DNA from: Gimesia benthica
Lineage (GTDB): Bacteria; Planctomycetota; Planctomycetia; Planctomycetales; Planctomycetaceae
Reading direction: 5' to 3'
DNA: 64,000 nucleotides
Assembly: GCF_009720525.1 (NCBI RefSeq)
Contig: NZ_CP043930.1
Location: 4,124,501 to 4,188,500 of the forward strand
The notes beneath the pieces are model-generated. The model made no database searches. It was not told the DNA's origin and saw nothing but the letters and a program-made list of their open reading frames with translations. Both the position numbers and the translations under genes were made by a program. Below are positions 7,208-17,261 of this stretch, piece by piece. Position 1 is the first letter of the stretch; every line of letters begins with the position of its first letter.

Positions 7208-7786
7208 TCAGGATGTTTTGAGATATTCTTTCAGGTTGGCGATTTCTTCCAGAAGTACTTCTAAGAATTCAGAGGCGGCTTCTTTATTGTCAGTCGCCAT
7301 GATATCTCTTACCGACTGCCTGATTTTTTGAGTGGGCGAATAGAGGTCGAGAGTCACTTCAGTATTGGAAGAATGAATGACATTCAGTGACATGTCATTC
7401 AGCTCCTGCTTAAGCTCATCCTGGTCCAGAGGTTTGAACATGATCCGCGAGAATCCCAGTTCCTTGGCCAGTTTGATCCGTTGCAGATTTCGATCCTGGG
7501 CATTGTTCTCGGGACGTACTGCGGTCATCAGGATAAATTGTGGTGCAGGGACGACACCATGGTCAGAGTAACGTTCCAGCTGTAGGGCTTTCTGAAACAG
7601 GTCGACACCATCCATGCCGCTCATCACAAGGTCTGTCAGAACGACATGAATCTCATTATCAGATTGTAGTAATTTAATCGCTTCAAAAGCGGATGAAGCC
7701 ATCACCGCTGTGAAGCCAATTTTCTCTACCAGCCGCGCATAATAATGACAAGAGTATCCAATATCATCGACAACAAGAACTTTCAT
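7208..7786 (-). CDS. Response regulator with receiver domain and short helical extension
   Basis: Residues 1-125 form a receiver domain: acidic pair Asp7-Asp8 after MKVLVV, phosphoacceptor Asp52 in LTDLVMSGMDG, and the conserved Lys in FKPLDQDEL. The region between the fourth strand and fifth helix is longer than usual (VRPENNAQDRN). After the receiver, about 65 residues follow with no HTH or enzymatic motif; they look helical and may serve for protein contacts. No histidine kinase gene is next to it, so it is an orphan. It would transmit phosphorylation through protein interaction rather than DNA binding. Confidence 0.88.
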   Translation of the reverse strand: MKVLVVDDIGYSCHYYARLVEKIGFTAVMASSAFEAIKLLQSDNEIHVVLTDLVMSGMDGVDLFQKALQLERYSDHGVVPAPQFILMTAVRPENNAQDRNLQRIKLAKELGFSRIMFKPLDQDELKQELNDMSLNVIHSSNTEVTLDLYSPTQKIRQSVRDIMATDNKEAASEFLEVLLEEIANLKEYLKTS

Positions 7787-8219
7787 CGACCTGCCTGAAC
7801 GGTTGGGAGAATGAAAAATGTTTCATCTGTCAATCGACAAAAACAGAGGAGCATTTTTCCTGTGAACAAAATATGAATGAAATTTAATATTTATATAGAA
7901 ATCAAAAGTTTGAATCGTCATTTTAAGGTTTTTCCCTGCATGAGAATTACCGAATTACCACTCACGGGTCTAAGAAACCCCCTGATTTTACGGTAAACTG
8001 CTATAAATGCGTCACGATCTTATTCATCGAACCTGTATGTCTGACTAAATCAAAAAATTCTACATTGAGGTCCTGAATTATGTTGATAAATTGACACACA
8101 ACTCCACTCTGACAAATTCAGATTTGCCGTCAGTTGGGATTCTTAATCGGAGTGTTTTGTCGCAATTGGTTCCCGTAAAGGTATTGAGTGTGGTGTCTGG
8201 AGCGAACAGATTTGCTCAA
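7787..8219. other. Intergenic region, AT-rich
   Basis: This 433-base stretch between the response regulator and the HTH gene is AT-rich around 7860-7920. It should hold the promoter of the response-regulator gene, but I cannot pick out a convincing promoter pair. A plus-strand open frame starting at 8091 is antisense to the HTH gene and has no family features. No repeat or RNA gene is seen. Confidence 0.5.
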
Positions 8220-8474
8220 TTACGATTCACGCTGTTTCTGACTGATCCAGAAGTCGTGCGCATCAACGATCACGTTACTGCCGAATTTGAAGTAGGGAAT
8301 TCCGGATTCTTTCAGAAGTTCTTTGAAATTCTTCTCCGTCATCCCGAACAGCTGCGCCCAGATTCTACTGCTGAACTTGCCAGTTTGCGGAAAGGCTCCA
8401 GGCGATTGCGCGAGGTTGTTTACGAGGTCGAAAGCGAACCGATCAGATTCAATGTACTTGTTTGATTCCGTCAT
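8220..8474 (-). CDS. Excisionase-like / MerR-type HTH protein
   Basis: From ATG 8474 the product is 84 residues. The segment FSSRIWAQLFGMTEKNFKEL followed by a short wing (GIPYFKFGSNVIVDAHDFW) has the pattern of the winged HTH found in excisionases and MerR-like proteins: try-this-subdomain helix, recognition helix, Ile-Pro-x-x-Lys-x-Gly wing. An alternative ATG at 8492 would add six residues; neither start has a strong ribosome binding site. Proteins like this control excision of mobile elements or transcription. No integrase is present in the window. It may be a remnant of the element that brought in the neighbouring cassette. Confidence 0.65.
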   Translation of the reverse strand: MTESNKYIESDRFAFDLVNNLAQSPGAFPQTGKFSSRIWAQLFGMTEKNFKELLKESGIPYFKFGSNVIVDAHDFWISQKQRES

Positions 8475-8941
8475 GAGATCAAAGCCTGACATTATTTATC
8501 GCGTTATATTCCTGGCAATGACATAGTTGATGGCGCATATCTCTCACGCAGAGAATGGCAAGCACGTAAAGCGAAAGAGTGAGTGAAAGCGAGGATGCTG
8601 CGATCAAATACGCATCTAAGAGATCACGCGATAAAATTAGCGACACCTACAGCGGTCGCTCCGCGGCTGCCCCCAGGCAGAAATGGAAGTGTGGATTTAC
8701 CACTCTCAGACAATGAAAACATTGTATCAGTGGTTCCTGTACAAAGCAATATACAGTGTTGGTTTTTTGGGGAATTATATCACACAGATTAGTATGGAAA
8801 ATGCCTGAAAACAGGGGTGAAACGGCTGTGGGAATCTGCCCGTTGCAATAAGGTCAGAATTCCAGATGAAACATGGGCTAACTCTTATATAATCGGTCTG
8901 AACCAGCTTGAATTGACTGTTCCCGATTGGATGAGCTCACT
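8475..8941. other. Intergenic region, no gene recognised
   Basis: About 470 bases between the divergent HTH and deacetylase genes. No tRNA, conserved coding frame or long repeat is evident. It must carry promoters for one or both flanking genes. Short open frames here lack ribosome binding sites and family features. Confidence 0.5.
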
Positions 8942-9961
8942 ATGTTGCACCCGGAATTTCTGAATTCGCTTTCGCGTCGTGCCTTCTTTTCTGCTTCTCT
9001 TGCAGCGGTGTCCTGCAGTCGACTTTCTTCTCTGCAGGCGCGACTCAACAAGGCTCCCAAGGCACAAATTGCGATCACGTTTGATCTCGAAATGAGTCGC
9101 ATGTATCCCAGCAGAGAGATGCTGGAGTGGGATTACCAGAAAGGAAATCTGAATCAGGAAACAAAAGACTATTCGCTGAAAGCAGCTCAGATTGCTACCG
9201 AGCTGGGAGGGAAAGTCCATTATTTCTGTGTCGGACGCGTACTGGAACAGAAGGATGTGCAGTGGATAAAACAGATTTCAGAGCTAGGACACCCGATTGG
9301 CAATCATACCTATGACCATGTAAACGTCTGGGCAACGGAACCTGCTAAAACGCAATTTCGCTTTTCTCGATCTCCCTGGCTGTTGGGAGGCAAAACTGCA
9401 GCCGAGGTAATACAGCACAACGTTCGGATAACGACCGAAGCGATGCAGCAACGGTTGAATATCAAGCCGGACGGCTTTCGAACACCCGGCGGTGCCAGTG
9501 CCGGGCTCGATCAACGGGAAGATTTGCAGAAGCTGCTGCAGTCAGAAGGATTTCAATGGGTCAGTTCTAAATATCCCCGTCACAAATATAGTGAGCCGGG
9601 GACTGAGCCCCAGCAGGAAATATTTGATTCTATTCTGGAAGCACAACGGTCTGCGCAGCCTTATGTCTATCCAACGGGGCTCGTCGAAATACCCATGAGC
9701 CCGATCAGTGATGTAGGGGCCTTCCGAACAAGCCGCTGGAAGCGAAAGTACTTTTTGAAATCAGTCGAGTTGTGTGTGCAACAGGCGATTGAACAGAAAT
9801 TTGTTTTTGATTTTCTATGTCATCCTTCCATCATGTATGTTGAAGACCCCGATTTCGAAACGGTGAAGCTGATCTGCAAACTGGTGCAGCAGGCGGGAGA
9901 CCAGGCAGAAATTGTGGGACTGAGTGAAATTGCCGGGCGCTACCGGGAAAAGCAACACTGA
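8942..9961 (+). CDS. Tat-exported polysaccharide deacetylase (NodB domain)
   Basis: The N-terminus has a twin-arginine signal, SRRAFF at residues 11-16 followed by a hydrophobic stretch, so the protein is probably exported folded. The NodB domain is marked by ITFDLE (Asp48), the HTYDH zinc motif with His122 and His126, and GFRTPGG further on. These enzymes are metal-dependent deacetylases acting on N- or O-acetyl groups of chitin, peptidoglycan or related polymers. The first motif is TFDLE rather than the common TFDDG, so the metal-binding second Asp is replaced and the substrate may differ. ATG 8942 is preferred over TTG 8927. The cysteine hydrolase gene follows after 25 bases. Confidence 0.85.
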   Translation: MLHPEFLNSLSRRAFFSASLAAVSCSRLSSLQARLNKAPKAQIAITFDLEMSRMYPSREMLEWDYQKGNLNQETKDYSLKAAQIATELGGKVHYFCVGRVLEQKDVQWIKQISELGHPIGNHTYDHVNVWATEPAKTQFRFSRSPWLLGGKTAAEVIQHNVRITTEAMQQRLNIKPDGFRTPGGASAGLDQREDLQKLLQSEGFQWVSSKYPRHKYSEPGTEPQQEIFDSILEAQRSAQPYVYPTGLVEIPMSPISDVGAFRTSRWKRKYFLKSVELCVQQAIEQKFVFDFLCHPSIMYVEDPDFETVKLICKLVQQAGDQAEIVGLSEIAGRYREKQH

Positions 9962-9986
9962 GGTTATTACAAGGAGTCATTCTGAT

Positions 9987-11048
9987 ATGAAGTTTCTATC
10001 CCTCATGGCTTTGAGCCTTATCAGTCACAGCCTGGTAATACGCCCGGTGTGGGCTGGTGACGAGCCACGTATATATCAAAACACATTGCAGCCGATCAAA
10101 AATGCAAAACCCTTGCTCGCGGATCATCCCGAATTCGTACAGCCCATCGAAGAGTTACGACGATTTGAATCTCCACTGCTGGTCGATGATGCCGATGCAG
10201 ATCTGTCGGTCCGCGCGTGGCGATTTTCTTATAATGCCCGGGGAATTATCGAAATGCCGAATCGTATTTCGATTCAGAAGACCGCAGTGATCATGGTTCA
10301 TCCCTGGGGGATTGATGACGGTCAGGGGTGGCAGACACCAGAACCAGCGGGCGCCGCGGATTTCTGTACTCCCGAAAAGAATCATTTAGCAGGTCGGCAC
10401 ACGCGGGAAGTGATAGATCCCTTTCTGAAGCGAATGCGAAAGCAGAATGCGCTGATCATGTACAGCCTGATTGGAAAAGTCGATCCGATCCGAAAAAAGT
10501 TGTATCGCACATTCGATTACAATCCAACATCAGAGGAACGCGCACAGGCACGGAAGGATCTGGCACAACAATTGAAAAGTCTGCCTTATCGGGGGAAACC
10601 GTTGCCAGCGCAAATAACGCTCTCGCAGGAACAGCCTGTGATTGATTACTTCAAGCAGTTTTCCGGTTTGAGTGCCGGCGATCACTTTAACGGCAAGGGG
10701 TTCTGGGATGTGCCGGTGCCTGTTACTGCCGACATTACGGTCCACGATGATGATGTGCTGATCTTCGACCGGGAAGGCTATGCACCCCTGAAGGAATTTT
10801 TAAAGAAGCAGGGGATCCGCCATGTGCTGTTAACCGGTTATGCGACAGACATGTGTTTCTGTAAAACGACTGCCGGCTACGAAAATTTATCAGAAGACTT
10901 CAATGTCTTTCTGGTAGGTGATGCGACGCTGGCGACCTTCCCGGCGAATTCTTCACCTCGCTATGCAACTAATGCCCACATTTCATTTGCCTCTCTGAAT
11001 CATCTGATAACGCAGGTCTCCTGGATCAAACCGATCAACTCTGATTGA
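9987..11048 (+). CDS. Exported isochorismatase-like cysteine hydrolase
   Basis: AAGGAG at 9971-9976 fixes the start at ATG 9987, giving a product of 353 residues with a signal peptide (MKFLSLMALSLISHS, then cleavage near WAG). The isochorismatase-type fold is suggested by AVIMVHPW early, a beta-strand ending in LLTGYATDMCFC with the likely nucleophile Cys290, and VFLVGDATLAT after it. Family members hydrolyse amide or vinyl-ether bonds. At 353 residues it is longer than typical 180-220 residue members, with an insertion between the first strand and the nucleophile. It probably shares a transcript with the upstream deacetylase. The substrate is unknown. Confidence 0.8.
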   Translation: MKFLSLMALSLISHSLVIRPVWAGDEPRIYQNTLQPIKNAKPLLADHPEFVQPIEELRRFESPLLVDDADADLSVRAWRFSYNARGIIEMPNRISIQKTAVIMVHPWGIDDGQGWQTPEPAGAADFCTPEKNHLAGRHTREVIDPFLKRMRKQNALIMYSLIGKVDPIRKKLYRTFDYNPTSEERAQARKDLAQQLKSLPYRGKPLPAQITLSQEQPVIDYFKQFSGLSAGDHFNGKGFWDVPVPVTADITVHDDDVLIFDREGYAPLKEFLKKQGIRHVLLTGYATDMCFCKTTAGYENLSEDFNVFLVGDATLATFPANSSPRYATNAHISFASLNHLITQVSWIKPINSD

Positions 11049-11180
11049 GAGAATGCGAGATCTGTTTTCTGGAATCTCTGAATCTGATCGAAGTTCTCAG
11101 CGAGAGTGGCAGTCTGATCGGGTTCATTTTAGAATGATCTGCTTCTGAATTTCGCTCGCCATTCAAGAAAGACGCTCTAC

Positions 11181-12923
11181 ATGTCAGACGATAGTGCCGT
11201 TGTTGATGAAGAACTGGTTCCCGATGATGTCATCCCACACCAGTCCCTGCCCCCGTTGAAGTATCGCGATCTGCCTGCCGCGATTTCCTGGAAAAAGATG
11301 ATTGGTCCCAGCATCATGCTGGCTGGCTTGTCATTGGGGTCCGGCGAGTTTGTACTCTGGCCTTATATCACTTACAAAACGGGCTTCATATTTTTCTGGG
11401 CCTGTCTGCTGGGAGTGATGACACAGTTTTTTATGAATATGGAAATCGAACGCTGGACGCTGGTGACCGGCGAAAGTGCGATTACCGGGTTTTGTCGATT
11501 GAACAAAAACTGGGCCTGGATCATGCTGATGTTGAATATTGTCCCGTGGGCGTGGCCCGGTTGGGCCACGGGAGCGGGAACCATGCTGAGCTGGACATTT
11601 CTGGGGCCGGAGACAATTGCTACAGCCCAACTAGATCCTGCACCAGCGCAATTCGATCTGTCGAAAGTCTCTGAGAAGGCGAGTTATTCTTCGGATTCAG
11701 GCACGCTTCAGTGGCGCGGACCCATGAGTGAACCGGAACGTGACAAATTAAGTCTGGCTTTTCAACAGAATGAGATTCCGGATCAGTCGGCGCTAATTTT
11801 TCAGAAGATTCAGCAGGGAACGGATCTCAATTACGAGGCGAAGTATAGCGCGTTTTTGGGGATTGCGGGACTGTTGCTGGTGGGGGTTGTCCTGACCACC
11901 GGACCTGTGGTTTACAATACGGTAGAAAAGATTCAGATCTTTCTGGTGGGCATGATTTTCGTGATCGCCGTCATCCTGGGGATCTATCTCATCCAGCCTT
12001 ATGCAGTGACCGCCATGCTGGAAGGAGCCATCAGTATCGGCAAAATGCCTGACGCTTCCAGCGGTCTGGGAACGATGGCACTGCTGGGGGCATTGGCTTT
12101 CGCGGGTGCCGGGGGAACGATGAACCTGGGGCAGAGCAACTTTATCAAAGACAAAGGCTATGGAATGGGGAAGTACATTGGCCGCATTACGAGTCCGATT
12201 ACCGGACAGGAAGAGGCGGTCAGTGAAGTCGGCTATCATTTCAAGCATACGCCGGAAAATCAGGAACGCTGGAAACAGTGGTGGCGAGCAGCCAATATCG
12301 AACATTTTTTCAGTTTCTTTTTGACTTGTCTGGCCTGCCTCGTGTTGCTGTCTCTGATATCGTATTCCCTGTTTTATGAAGCCAATGGCCAGCTTCGGGA
12401 GGGCATGGATAAGTTTGGTGAAGGACTGAATTTTATCTGGGGCCAGGCGATGCTTCTGGAAGCAAAATTAGGGAACACGTTCAAGCTGCTGTTTCTGTTG
12501 ATGGGGGTGGCGATTCTGCTGACTACGGAGTTGGGGGTGCTGGATGCGACGGCCCGCATCTCTGCGGACATTCTTAAAGTCAATTATTTGCGGGAAAACG
12601 AGCATTGGTCTCTGAGCAAACTCTACTATTTCTTCTTGTGGGGAGAAATTCTTTTAGGCTCAGCGATCCTGCTCTATGGATCGATTAATCCGCATTTCAG
12701 TCAGCCTTTGTTTTTGATTAAAACTTCCGCTGCCATGAATGGCGGCGTGATGTTCCTGTATTCGATGATCCTGTTGTACATGAATTCGAAAATTCTGAGT
12801 CGCAGTATCAGCACCAGCCCGCTAAGATTTGTCACAATGGTCTGGGCTGCCGCCTTTTTTGGTTATTTCAGTCTACAGGCATTTCAGATGCAGATCATTC
12901 CTTACTTCTTCCCGCACAGTTGA
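11181..12923 (+). CDS. Nramp-like integral membrane transporter lacking the canonical metal motifs
   Basis: A 580-residue protein with about 11 hydrophobic segments. The first one, GPSIMLAGLSLGSGEF, aligns with TM1 of Nramp transporters, where the metal-binding DPGN normally stands; here the sequence is SLGSGE. The TM6 region (LGALAFAGAGGTMNLGQ) also lacks the usual Met-Pro-His. A hydrophilic insertion of about 90 residues (roughly 150-235) lies between early membrane segments. The fold suggests a proton- or ion-coupled transporter in the inner membrane, but the missing ligands argue against manganese or iron as cargo. It stands alone, 132 bases after the hydrolase gene and 49 before the beta-helix gene. 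Confidence 0.78.
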   Translation: MSDDSAVVDEELVPDDVIPHQSLPPLKYRDLPAAISWKKMIGPSIMLAGLSLGSGEFVLWPYITYKTGFIFFWACLLGVMTQFFMNMEIERWTLVTGESAITGFCRLNKNWAWIMLMLNIVPWAWPGWATGAGTMLSWTFLGPETIATAQLDPAPAQFDLSKVSEKASYSSDSGTLQWRGPMSEPERDKLSLAFQQNEIPDQSALIFQKIQQGTDLNYEAKYSAFLGIAGLLLVGVVLTTGPVVYNTVEKIQIFLVGMIFVIAVILGIYLIQPYAVTAMLEGAISIGKMPDASSGLGTMALLGALAFAGAGGTMNLGQSNFIKDKGYGMGKYIGRITSPITGQEEAVSEVGYHFKHTPENQERWKQWWRAANIEHFFSFFLTCLACLVLLSLISYSLFYEANGQLREGMDKFGEGLNFIWGQAMLLEAKLGNTFKLLFLLMGVAILLTTELGVLDATARISADILKVNYLRENEHWSLSKLYYFFLWGEILLGSAILLYGSINPHFSQPLFLIKTSAAMNGGVMFLYSMILLYMNSKILSRSISTSPLRFVTMVWAAAFFGYFSLQAFQMQIIPYFFPHS

Positions 12924-12972
12924 CCCCTGAATTCCTCACGTAACACCCACCATTGATTTCGGATTCCTGTTC

Positions 12973-14418
12973 ATGTCAGATCATGTTAAATCTTGTGCCC
13001 CTTTTCTGTTGATGAGATTTCCCTGTTTCGCTTTACTCTGCACTTCGATCATCGCTGGAGTTGTGAGCGGTTCCGATATTCAGGCTGCCACTTACTATGT
13101 CAATAACCAAACGGGCAGCGATGAGTACGATGGGCTTTCAGAGAAAACCGCTGTGGCAACGATTGCCCGGGCGATCTCGCTTTCCAAAACCAGCGACCGA
13201 ATCGAACTGGCGAATACAGGCACCGTCTACCGGGAATCGATGCTGTTTCGCAAGCTGGGCGGGACTCCTGATCGACCGTTTTTGATCGAGGGAAATGGAG
13301 CGGTTATTTCAGGTCTTGTGTCACTCTCCGCGGAACAATGGAAATCGACGGGAGAGGGAGTCTACGTCTTACAACTGGATAAGACTCCGTACGGAAATCC
13401 GTTTCTGGTATCAGCAGGGAAACGTCTGCCTGCTGCCAGAAATCGAGAAGCTCTGAAAGAGGGGGAGCATTACTGGGATCGAGAGTCTCACAGGATCTAT
13501 CTATATTGCGCAGCAGGAAAGCGACCTGTCGACTATAAACTGGAAGCGACGTTGCAGGTCAGTGGATTGACTCTGACCAGTGCCAGCTACATTTCCTGCC
13601 AGAACCTGATCGCGGAACATTTTACGAACGATGGGTTCAATATTCATGGAGACTGTCGCGGCATTAGACTGGAGAATGTAGTCGCGCGACACAACGGCGA
13701 TGATGGTATTTCCATTCATGAAGCGGGGGGGCTTATTGTTCAGAACGCTTATGTCCATGACAACTTCTATGGTATTCAGGATGTCAACGCGTCCCGTTCC
13801 GTTTATAACGGTGTGCTGGCAGAAAAGAATCAGGTGGGTGTCAGTCTGGTGGGTGGTTACCATTCACTGGTCGACTGTCAGGTCCGCAACAATACACAAA
13901 AAGAAATTGATATCGCCGGCGCGGTGCCGCGCCACCTGATTGGTGGAGAACAGAATCTTCTGGCCCGGACGATTCTATTTGCTCAGAATGTGTCCGTGTT
14001 TGGAGAGGGAAGCGCGGCGGGGCTCAGTGTCCGTAATGGTGCTCATGCGATTGTTGAGCATACCGTGATCACAGGTACCAGAACTGGCGTATCCATAGAT
14101 GCGCAAAGCCATGGTCATCTGACTCTGACGGCGGTTAGCAAATGTGACACGATTCTGGATCTGCGGACTAAAGACTGTTTCCTGGATTATAATCTGTATG
14201 GCGTCGGTCGGTTCCGCTGGATGGAAACTGATTACAGTGCCGATCAGTGGGCGGAGTATCAGGCCGCTTCGCAACAGGATCAGCACTCCCGAATCGAGCA
14301 AATATCAGTCTCAGCAGACGGGCTGGTCAGCACCCCTGGAGAAGCATTGCTTTATTCAGATCGGAAGCAGACCGTCGGACCAACGGCACCGTTCACGCTT
14401 TCATTTTCACAGGATTAG
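12973..14418 (+). CDS. Exported right-handed beta-helix repeat protein
   Basis: The 481-residue protein has a signal peptide (about residues 10-38) and begins its mature part with TYYVNNQTGSD, a typical opening of planctomycete beta-helix proteins. Repeated short strands with pattern V-x-N-x-x-V-x-x-N (for instance LENVVARHNGDDGI, VQNAYVHDNFYGIQD) indicate a pectate-lyase-like parallel beta-helix over residues about 200-400. Such proteins bind or cleave polysaccharides outside the cytoplasm. No catalytic residues can be assigned. It follows the transporter gene by 49 bases on the same strand and may be cotranscribed. Confidence 0.82.
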   Translation: MSDHVKSCAPFLLMRFPCFALLCTSIIAGVVSGSDIQAATYYVNNQTGSDEYDGLSEKTAVATIARAISLSKTSDRIELANTGTVYRESMLFRKLGGTPDRPFLIEGNGAVISGLVSLSAEQWKSTGEGVYVLQLDKTPYGNPFLVSAGKRLPAARNREALKEGEHYWDRESHRIYLYCAAGKRPVDYKLEATLQVSGLTLTSASYISCQNLIAEHFTNDGFNIHGDCRGIRLENVVARHNGDDGISIHEAGGLIVQNAYVHDNFYGIQDVNASRSVYNGVLAEKNQVGVSLVGGYHSLVDCQVRNNTQKEIDIAGAVPRHLIGGEQNLLARTILFAQNVSVFGEGSAAGLSVRNGAHAIVEHTVITGTRTGVSIDAQSHGHLTLTAVSKCDTILDLRTKDCFLDYNLYGVGRFRWMETDYSADQWAEYQAASQQDQHSRIEQISVSADGLVSTPGEALLYSDRKQTVGPTAPFTLSFSQD

Positions 14419-14676
14419 CCACATTCCAGATGTAAGGCGATCCGCTGACGCCTGATCTGCAGGCGTACTTGCCTGTATTTGTCCCCAATTAGCTATTTGG
14501 AAGGGGTTGAGATAGGGATTGCCTCATTTTCAGCGATCTTACATAATACAGGCGAGCTGACGAGGATTGTCAAATTCAAGTTCCTTAACTGTTTACGCCA
14601 AAACTGGCAATCTTTCAGTCACAGGTCCGTATTTGAACATACATCTGGAAGTTCCACTCATTGAAAGAGCGTTAAT

Positions 14677-15606
14677 ATGCCCATTTATCAAGATAACTCT
14701 GAAACAATCGGTCGGACCCCTCTGGTTAAGATCAACCATTTGACGGAAGGGTTGAAGGCGACAATCCTGGCCAAAGTTGAAGGTCGAAATCCGGCGTACA
14801 GTGTTAAGTGTCGCATCGGTGCGAACATGATCTGGGATGCGGAAAAGAGCGGAAAACTGAAGCCTGGAATGCAGGTGGTGGAGCCGACCAGTGGTAACAC
14901 CGGCATCGCGCTTTCCTTCGTCTGTGCGGCCCGCGGTTACAAGTTAACCCTGACCATGCCAGATTCGATGTCCGTAGAACGACGTCTGATGTTGAAAGGC
15001 TTCGGTGCCAACCTGGTACTGACACCCGGGGCTGACGGTATGAAAGGCGCGATCCAGAAAGCAGAAGAACTGGCTGCCAGCCCGGAATTCTTCATGCCAC
15101 AACAGTTCGAAAACCCGGCAAATCCGGAAATTCACTTCAAAACCACCGGTCCTGAAATTCTGAAGGATACCGAGGGCAAAGTCGATTACATTGTCGCTGG
15201 GGTGGGGACCGGTGGAACAATCACGGGTATTTCACGGTTTCTGAAGACGGATCAGGGGCTCGATGTGAAATCGGTGGCAGTCGAGCCGACGAGCAGTCCA
15301 GTTCTGTCAGGTGGTGAGCCAGGAAAACATAAGATTCAGGGGATCGGAGCCGGGTTTATTCCCGGTAACTGCGATACCTCATTGATCGATGAAGTGATCC
15401 AGGTTACCGACGATGAAGCCTTCGAAATGGCTGGTCTGATCGCCAAAAAAGAAGGGATCACCTGCGGCATCAGTTGTGGTGCAGCGATGCATGCTGCCCT
15501 GGAGATTGCCAAACGCCCCGAAGCAGAAGGTAAAACCATTGTTGTGATTCTGCCCGATTCGGGTGAGCGTTACCTGTCGACGCCCTTATTTGATGAGGCG
15601 CGTTAA
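14677..15606 (+). CDS. cysK: Cysteine synthase (O-acetylserine sulfhydrylase)
   Basis: A 309-residue fold-type II PLP enzyme. Lys44 in AYSVKCR is the PLP lysine, TSGNTG at 71-76 binds the substrate carboxylate, and VGTGGTITG is the phosphate-binding loop. It joins sulfide with O-acetylserine to give cysteine and acetate in the cytoplasm. Length and motif spacing are those of CysK. AAGAGCG lies before ATG 14677. It stands 259 bases upstream of the metB-like gene on the same strand, placing two steps of sulfur amino-acid metabolism together. The 258-base gap upstream holds no riboswitch that I recognise. Confidence 0.95.
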   Translation: MPIYQDNSETIGRTPLVKINHLTEGLKATILAKVEGRNPAYSVKCRIGANMIWDAEKSGKLKPGMQVVEPTSGNTGIALSFVCAARGYKLTLTMPDSMSVERRLMLKGFGANLVLTPGADGMKGAIQKAEELAASPEFFMPQQFENPANPEIHFKTTGPEILKDTEGKVDYIVAGVGTGGTITGISRFLKTDQGLDVKSVAVEPTSSPVLSGGEPGKHKIQGIGAGFIPGNCDTSLIDEVIQVTDDEAFEMAGLIAKKEGITCGISCGAAMHAALEIAKRPEAEGKTIVVILPDSGERYLSTPLFDEAR

Positions 15607-15865
15607 TCTACGGACCAGGTGGCAAGTGGTTGTCAGACCATGGGTTCGCGGATCGTTCAAGTTACATGAACCCTGTACAGATCAATTCGTGCGCAGTTGG
15701 AGTGCCTGTTGAGTGGCAGCCAGCGGTTCAGGTCTGTATTCTTCACTAATCCTGCTACAGCTAGAACCTGGGTCAGTATCTGGTGTCTAGCGGACAGAAC
15801 CTGTAGTTTCGGGTCATCGTGCGGGACCTTTTACTTCGACAAATCATGATATTGGATGGTTAGCT

Positions 15866-17011
15866 ATGCGTTTTGAAACAAAGTGTGTTCATACCGGAGT
15901 CGACAAGGACAGTACCTTTAACAGCTGTACAACTCCGATCTATACTTCCTCGACTTTCTACTGGGACAGCCTGGAGAGTCACAAAGGATTCGATTACACA
16001 CGTAGCGGAAACCCGACGCGAAGTGCGATGGAAGAGAACATCGCTGCTCTGGAGGGGGGCGTCAGCTGTCGCGCTACTGCCACCGGTATGGCTGCCATCA
16101 CACTGGCCCTGCATCTGTTTAAACCCGGCGATCACATCATCGCCGGCGATGACATTTACGGTGGTACCTACCGCCTGTTCGCAGACGTCTTCACCAAATG
16201 GGGAATTAAATTCTCCTTCGTCAAGATGGGTGACATTGAAAACGTCCGTGCAGCCATCACTCCGGAAACCAAGGCAATCTGGATCGAGACACCCAGCAAT
16301 CCGCTGTTGAATCTGGTCGACATCCAGGCTGTAACGAAAGTAGCAGCCGAGACAGGCTCGGGCATCATTACAATCGCCGATAATACTTTCTGCTCTCCTT
16401 ATCTGCAGCGGCCCATTGAATATGGAGTCGACATTGTTCTGCACTCGACGACGAAGTATTTGAACGGCCATTCCGATGTGGTGGGAGGCTGTGTGATTTC
16501 GCGGACAGATGAGCTGGCTGAGCGGGTCGCATATATTTCCAATGCACTGGGACTGGGATGTTCTCCCTTCGATGCCTGGCTGGTGTTGCGCGGGGTTAAG
16601 ACCCTGGGAGCACGTATGGAGGCGCATCAGCGGGGAGCGATGGCTCTGGCACAGATGCTGGAAGCGCATCCCAAAGTGGAACGCGTCTATTATCCGGGAC
16701 TGGAATCGCACCCGCATCATGAGCTGGCTAAGCGTCAGCAGAGTGGCTTTGGCGGGATGCTGAGTTTCGATGTTAAAGACGGGCGTCCGGTTGCCGAAAA
16801 AGTGATGCTGAACTCCAAGCTGTTTCTGCTGGCTGAATCACTGGGTGGCGTCGAATCTCTCATCGAATATCCGGAGAGCATGAGCCACGCTTCCATGACT
16901 GAAGCGGCACGCCGTGAGGCGGGGATCACTGAAAAGACCGTTCGTGTATCTGTAGGGATTGAAAACCCGGACGATCTGGTGGCAGATTTGAAGCAGGCTT
17001 TGGACAGCTGA
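15866..17011 (+). CDS. metB: Cystathionine gamma-synthase / trans-sulfuration PLP enzyme
   Basis: A 381-residue Cys/Met metabolism PLP enzyme. It shows YTRSGNPTR (45-52), GMAAI (74-78), and the PLP lysine Lys197 in HSTTKYLNGHSD. The family makes or splits cystathionine: gamma-synthase joins cysteine to an activated homoserine, gamma- and beta-lyases cleave it. Motifs visible here do not separate these activities with certainty; the neighbour cysK fits either synthesis of methionine or reverse trans-sulfuration. The start ATG 15866 is followed directly by family sequence (RFETKCVHTG). Confidence 0.9.
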   Translation: MRFETKCVHTGVDKDSTFNSCTTPIYTSSTFYWDSLESHKGFDYTRSGNPTRSAMEENIAALEGGVSCRATATGMAAITLALHLFKPGDHIIAGDDIYGGTYRLFADVFTKWGIKFSFVKMGDIENVRAAITPETKAIWIETPSNPLLNLVDIQAVTKVAAETGSGIITIADNTFCSPYLQRPIEYGVDIVLHSTTKYLNGHSDVVGGCVISRTDELAERVAYISNALGLGCSPFDAWLVLRGVKTLGARMEAHQRGAMALAQMLEAHPKVERVYYPGLESHPHHELAKRQQSGFGGMLSFDVKDGRPVAEKVMLNSKLFLLAESLGGVESLIEYPESMSHASMTEAARREAGITEKTVRVSVGIENPDDLVADLKQALDS

Positions 17012-17261
17012 TAATCACTCATTCTTGCTCGAACTGGTATCAGGAGGCAGACATCTCTGCGCCCCTGTGAGAGTCTGCATTTTCTTAGAGAAGTGTATCG
17101 ACAGCGCGTGTCATGCGCGTTTCTGATATGATATGATGACCTGCTGAATTCTGATGGTCATTCAGCAGACACTCTACTTCGAACCTGTATCAGTACGCTG
17201 TTTTCCGAGAGAGCTGCCCGTCCGCCAAATACCCATCCTGGAAACCAAGAAGGCCGAGGTT

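Noticed and set aside
8091..8465. Plus-strand open frame of 124 codons
   Set aside because: Antisense to the HTH gene, whose wing and helix pattern is convincing; the plus frame has no family features.
8475..8941. Possible tRNA or attachment site next to the accessory region
   Set aside because: No cloverleaf, no T-loop consensus and no flanking direct repeat of useful length was found by eye.
14479..14664. Open frame of 61 codons upstream of cysK
   Set aside because: No ribosome binding site, no family features, and poor coding character.
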